From Pseudobdellovibrionaceae bacterium (GTDB lineage Bacteria; Bdellovibrionota; Bdellovibrionia; Bdellovibrionales; JAMPXM01): a DNA stretch of 5,886 bases. Both the position numbers and the translations under genes were made by a program. A model generated the notes under the pieces. That model did no database searches and had not been told where the DNA came from. It saw only the letters and a list, made by a program, of their open reading frames with translations. The stretch spans positions 1-5,886 of the forward strand of contig JAEUWE010000184.1 of NCBI GenBank assembly GCA_016791465.1. Reading direction: 5' to 3'. Shown one piece after another: positions 5,868 through 5,886 of the stretch. Numbering within the stretch: the stretch's first letter is position 1; each line of letters opens with the position of its first letter.

Positions 5868-5886
5868 GTGGGCAAGCCAAGGAATC
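5868..5886 (+). CDS. Start of a further operon gene, truncated by the window edge
   Basis: A GTG start 9 bp after the regulator stop, behind a strong AGGAGG, opens a frame reading M-G-K-P-R-N before the window ends. Product unknown. Spacing and the lack of a terminator suggest the same operon. Confidence 0.6.

Overview
The window holds one tightly packed plus-strand gene cluster, preceded by a 269-base regulatory region and running off the right edge. In order the genes encode: a YcaO-family ATP-dependent peptide-backbone-modifying enzyme (270-1292), a 94-residue secreted protein of unknown family (1306-1590), a periplasmic OppA/DppA-type (SBP_bac_5) peptide-binding protein (1590-3077), a two-transmembrane sensor histidine kinase (3074-4471), an NtrC-type sigma-54-dependent response regulator (4461-5858), and the first six codons of another gene (GTG at 5868). 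Junctions are 13 bp, a 1-bp overlap (TAATG), a 4-bp overlap (ATGA), an 11-bp overlap and 9 bp. No terminator is visible between genes, so all are probably one transcription unit.

The organism is a Gram-negative bacterium: there are Sec signal peptides, a periplasmic binding protein and a sigma-54 activator. By eye the base composition is moderate, near 50% GC and rich in TCGA/GATCG. The kinase style (a 'GIAHDLISP' H-box after an 'FAELVPLQEAIEGL' linker) recalls Bdellovibrionota or delta-proteobacteria-like genomes. This assignment is a low-confidence impression.

The upstream region is well structured. A good sigma-54 (-24/-12) element lies at 204-219 (GGCA, then TTGCT, with exact GG/GC spacing), about 40 nt before the YcaO start codon. 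About 127 bp upstream of the predicted transcription start is a palindrome with perfect 7-bp arms (94-112), with the 17-bp GTTCAG-N5-CTGAAC core layout typical of NtrC-family enhancers. Since the cluster encodes its own sigma-54 activator with an intact GAFTGA motif, the simplest model is a self-regulated operon. Further upstream are two interlocked perfect inverted repeats (25-35/69-79 and 55-64/84-93) with pseudoknot topology and no assigned role.

As a system, the combination suggests a peptide-based sensing or modification circuit: YcaO modifies a peptide (possibly the small exported protein, otherwise one encoded outside the window), the periplasmic binding protein captures a peptide-like ligand, and the kinase/regulator pair reports on it and drives the operon. 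No YcaO partner (E1/ThiF-like, TfuA), ABC permease or exporter is seen in the window. The family calls are strong; the functional linkage is inference.
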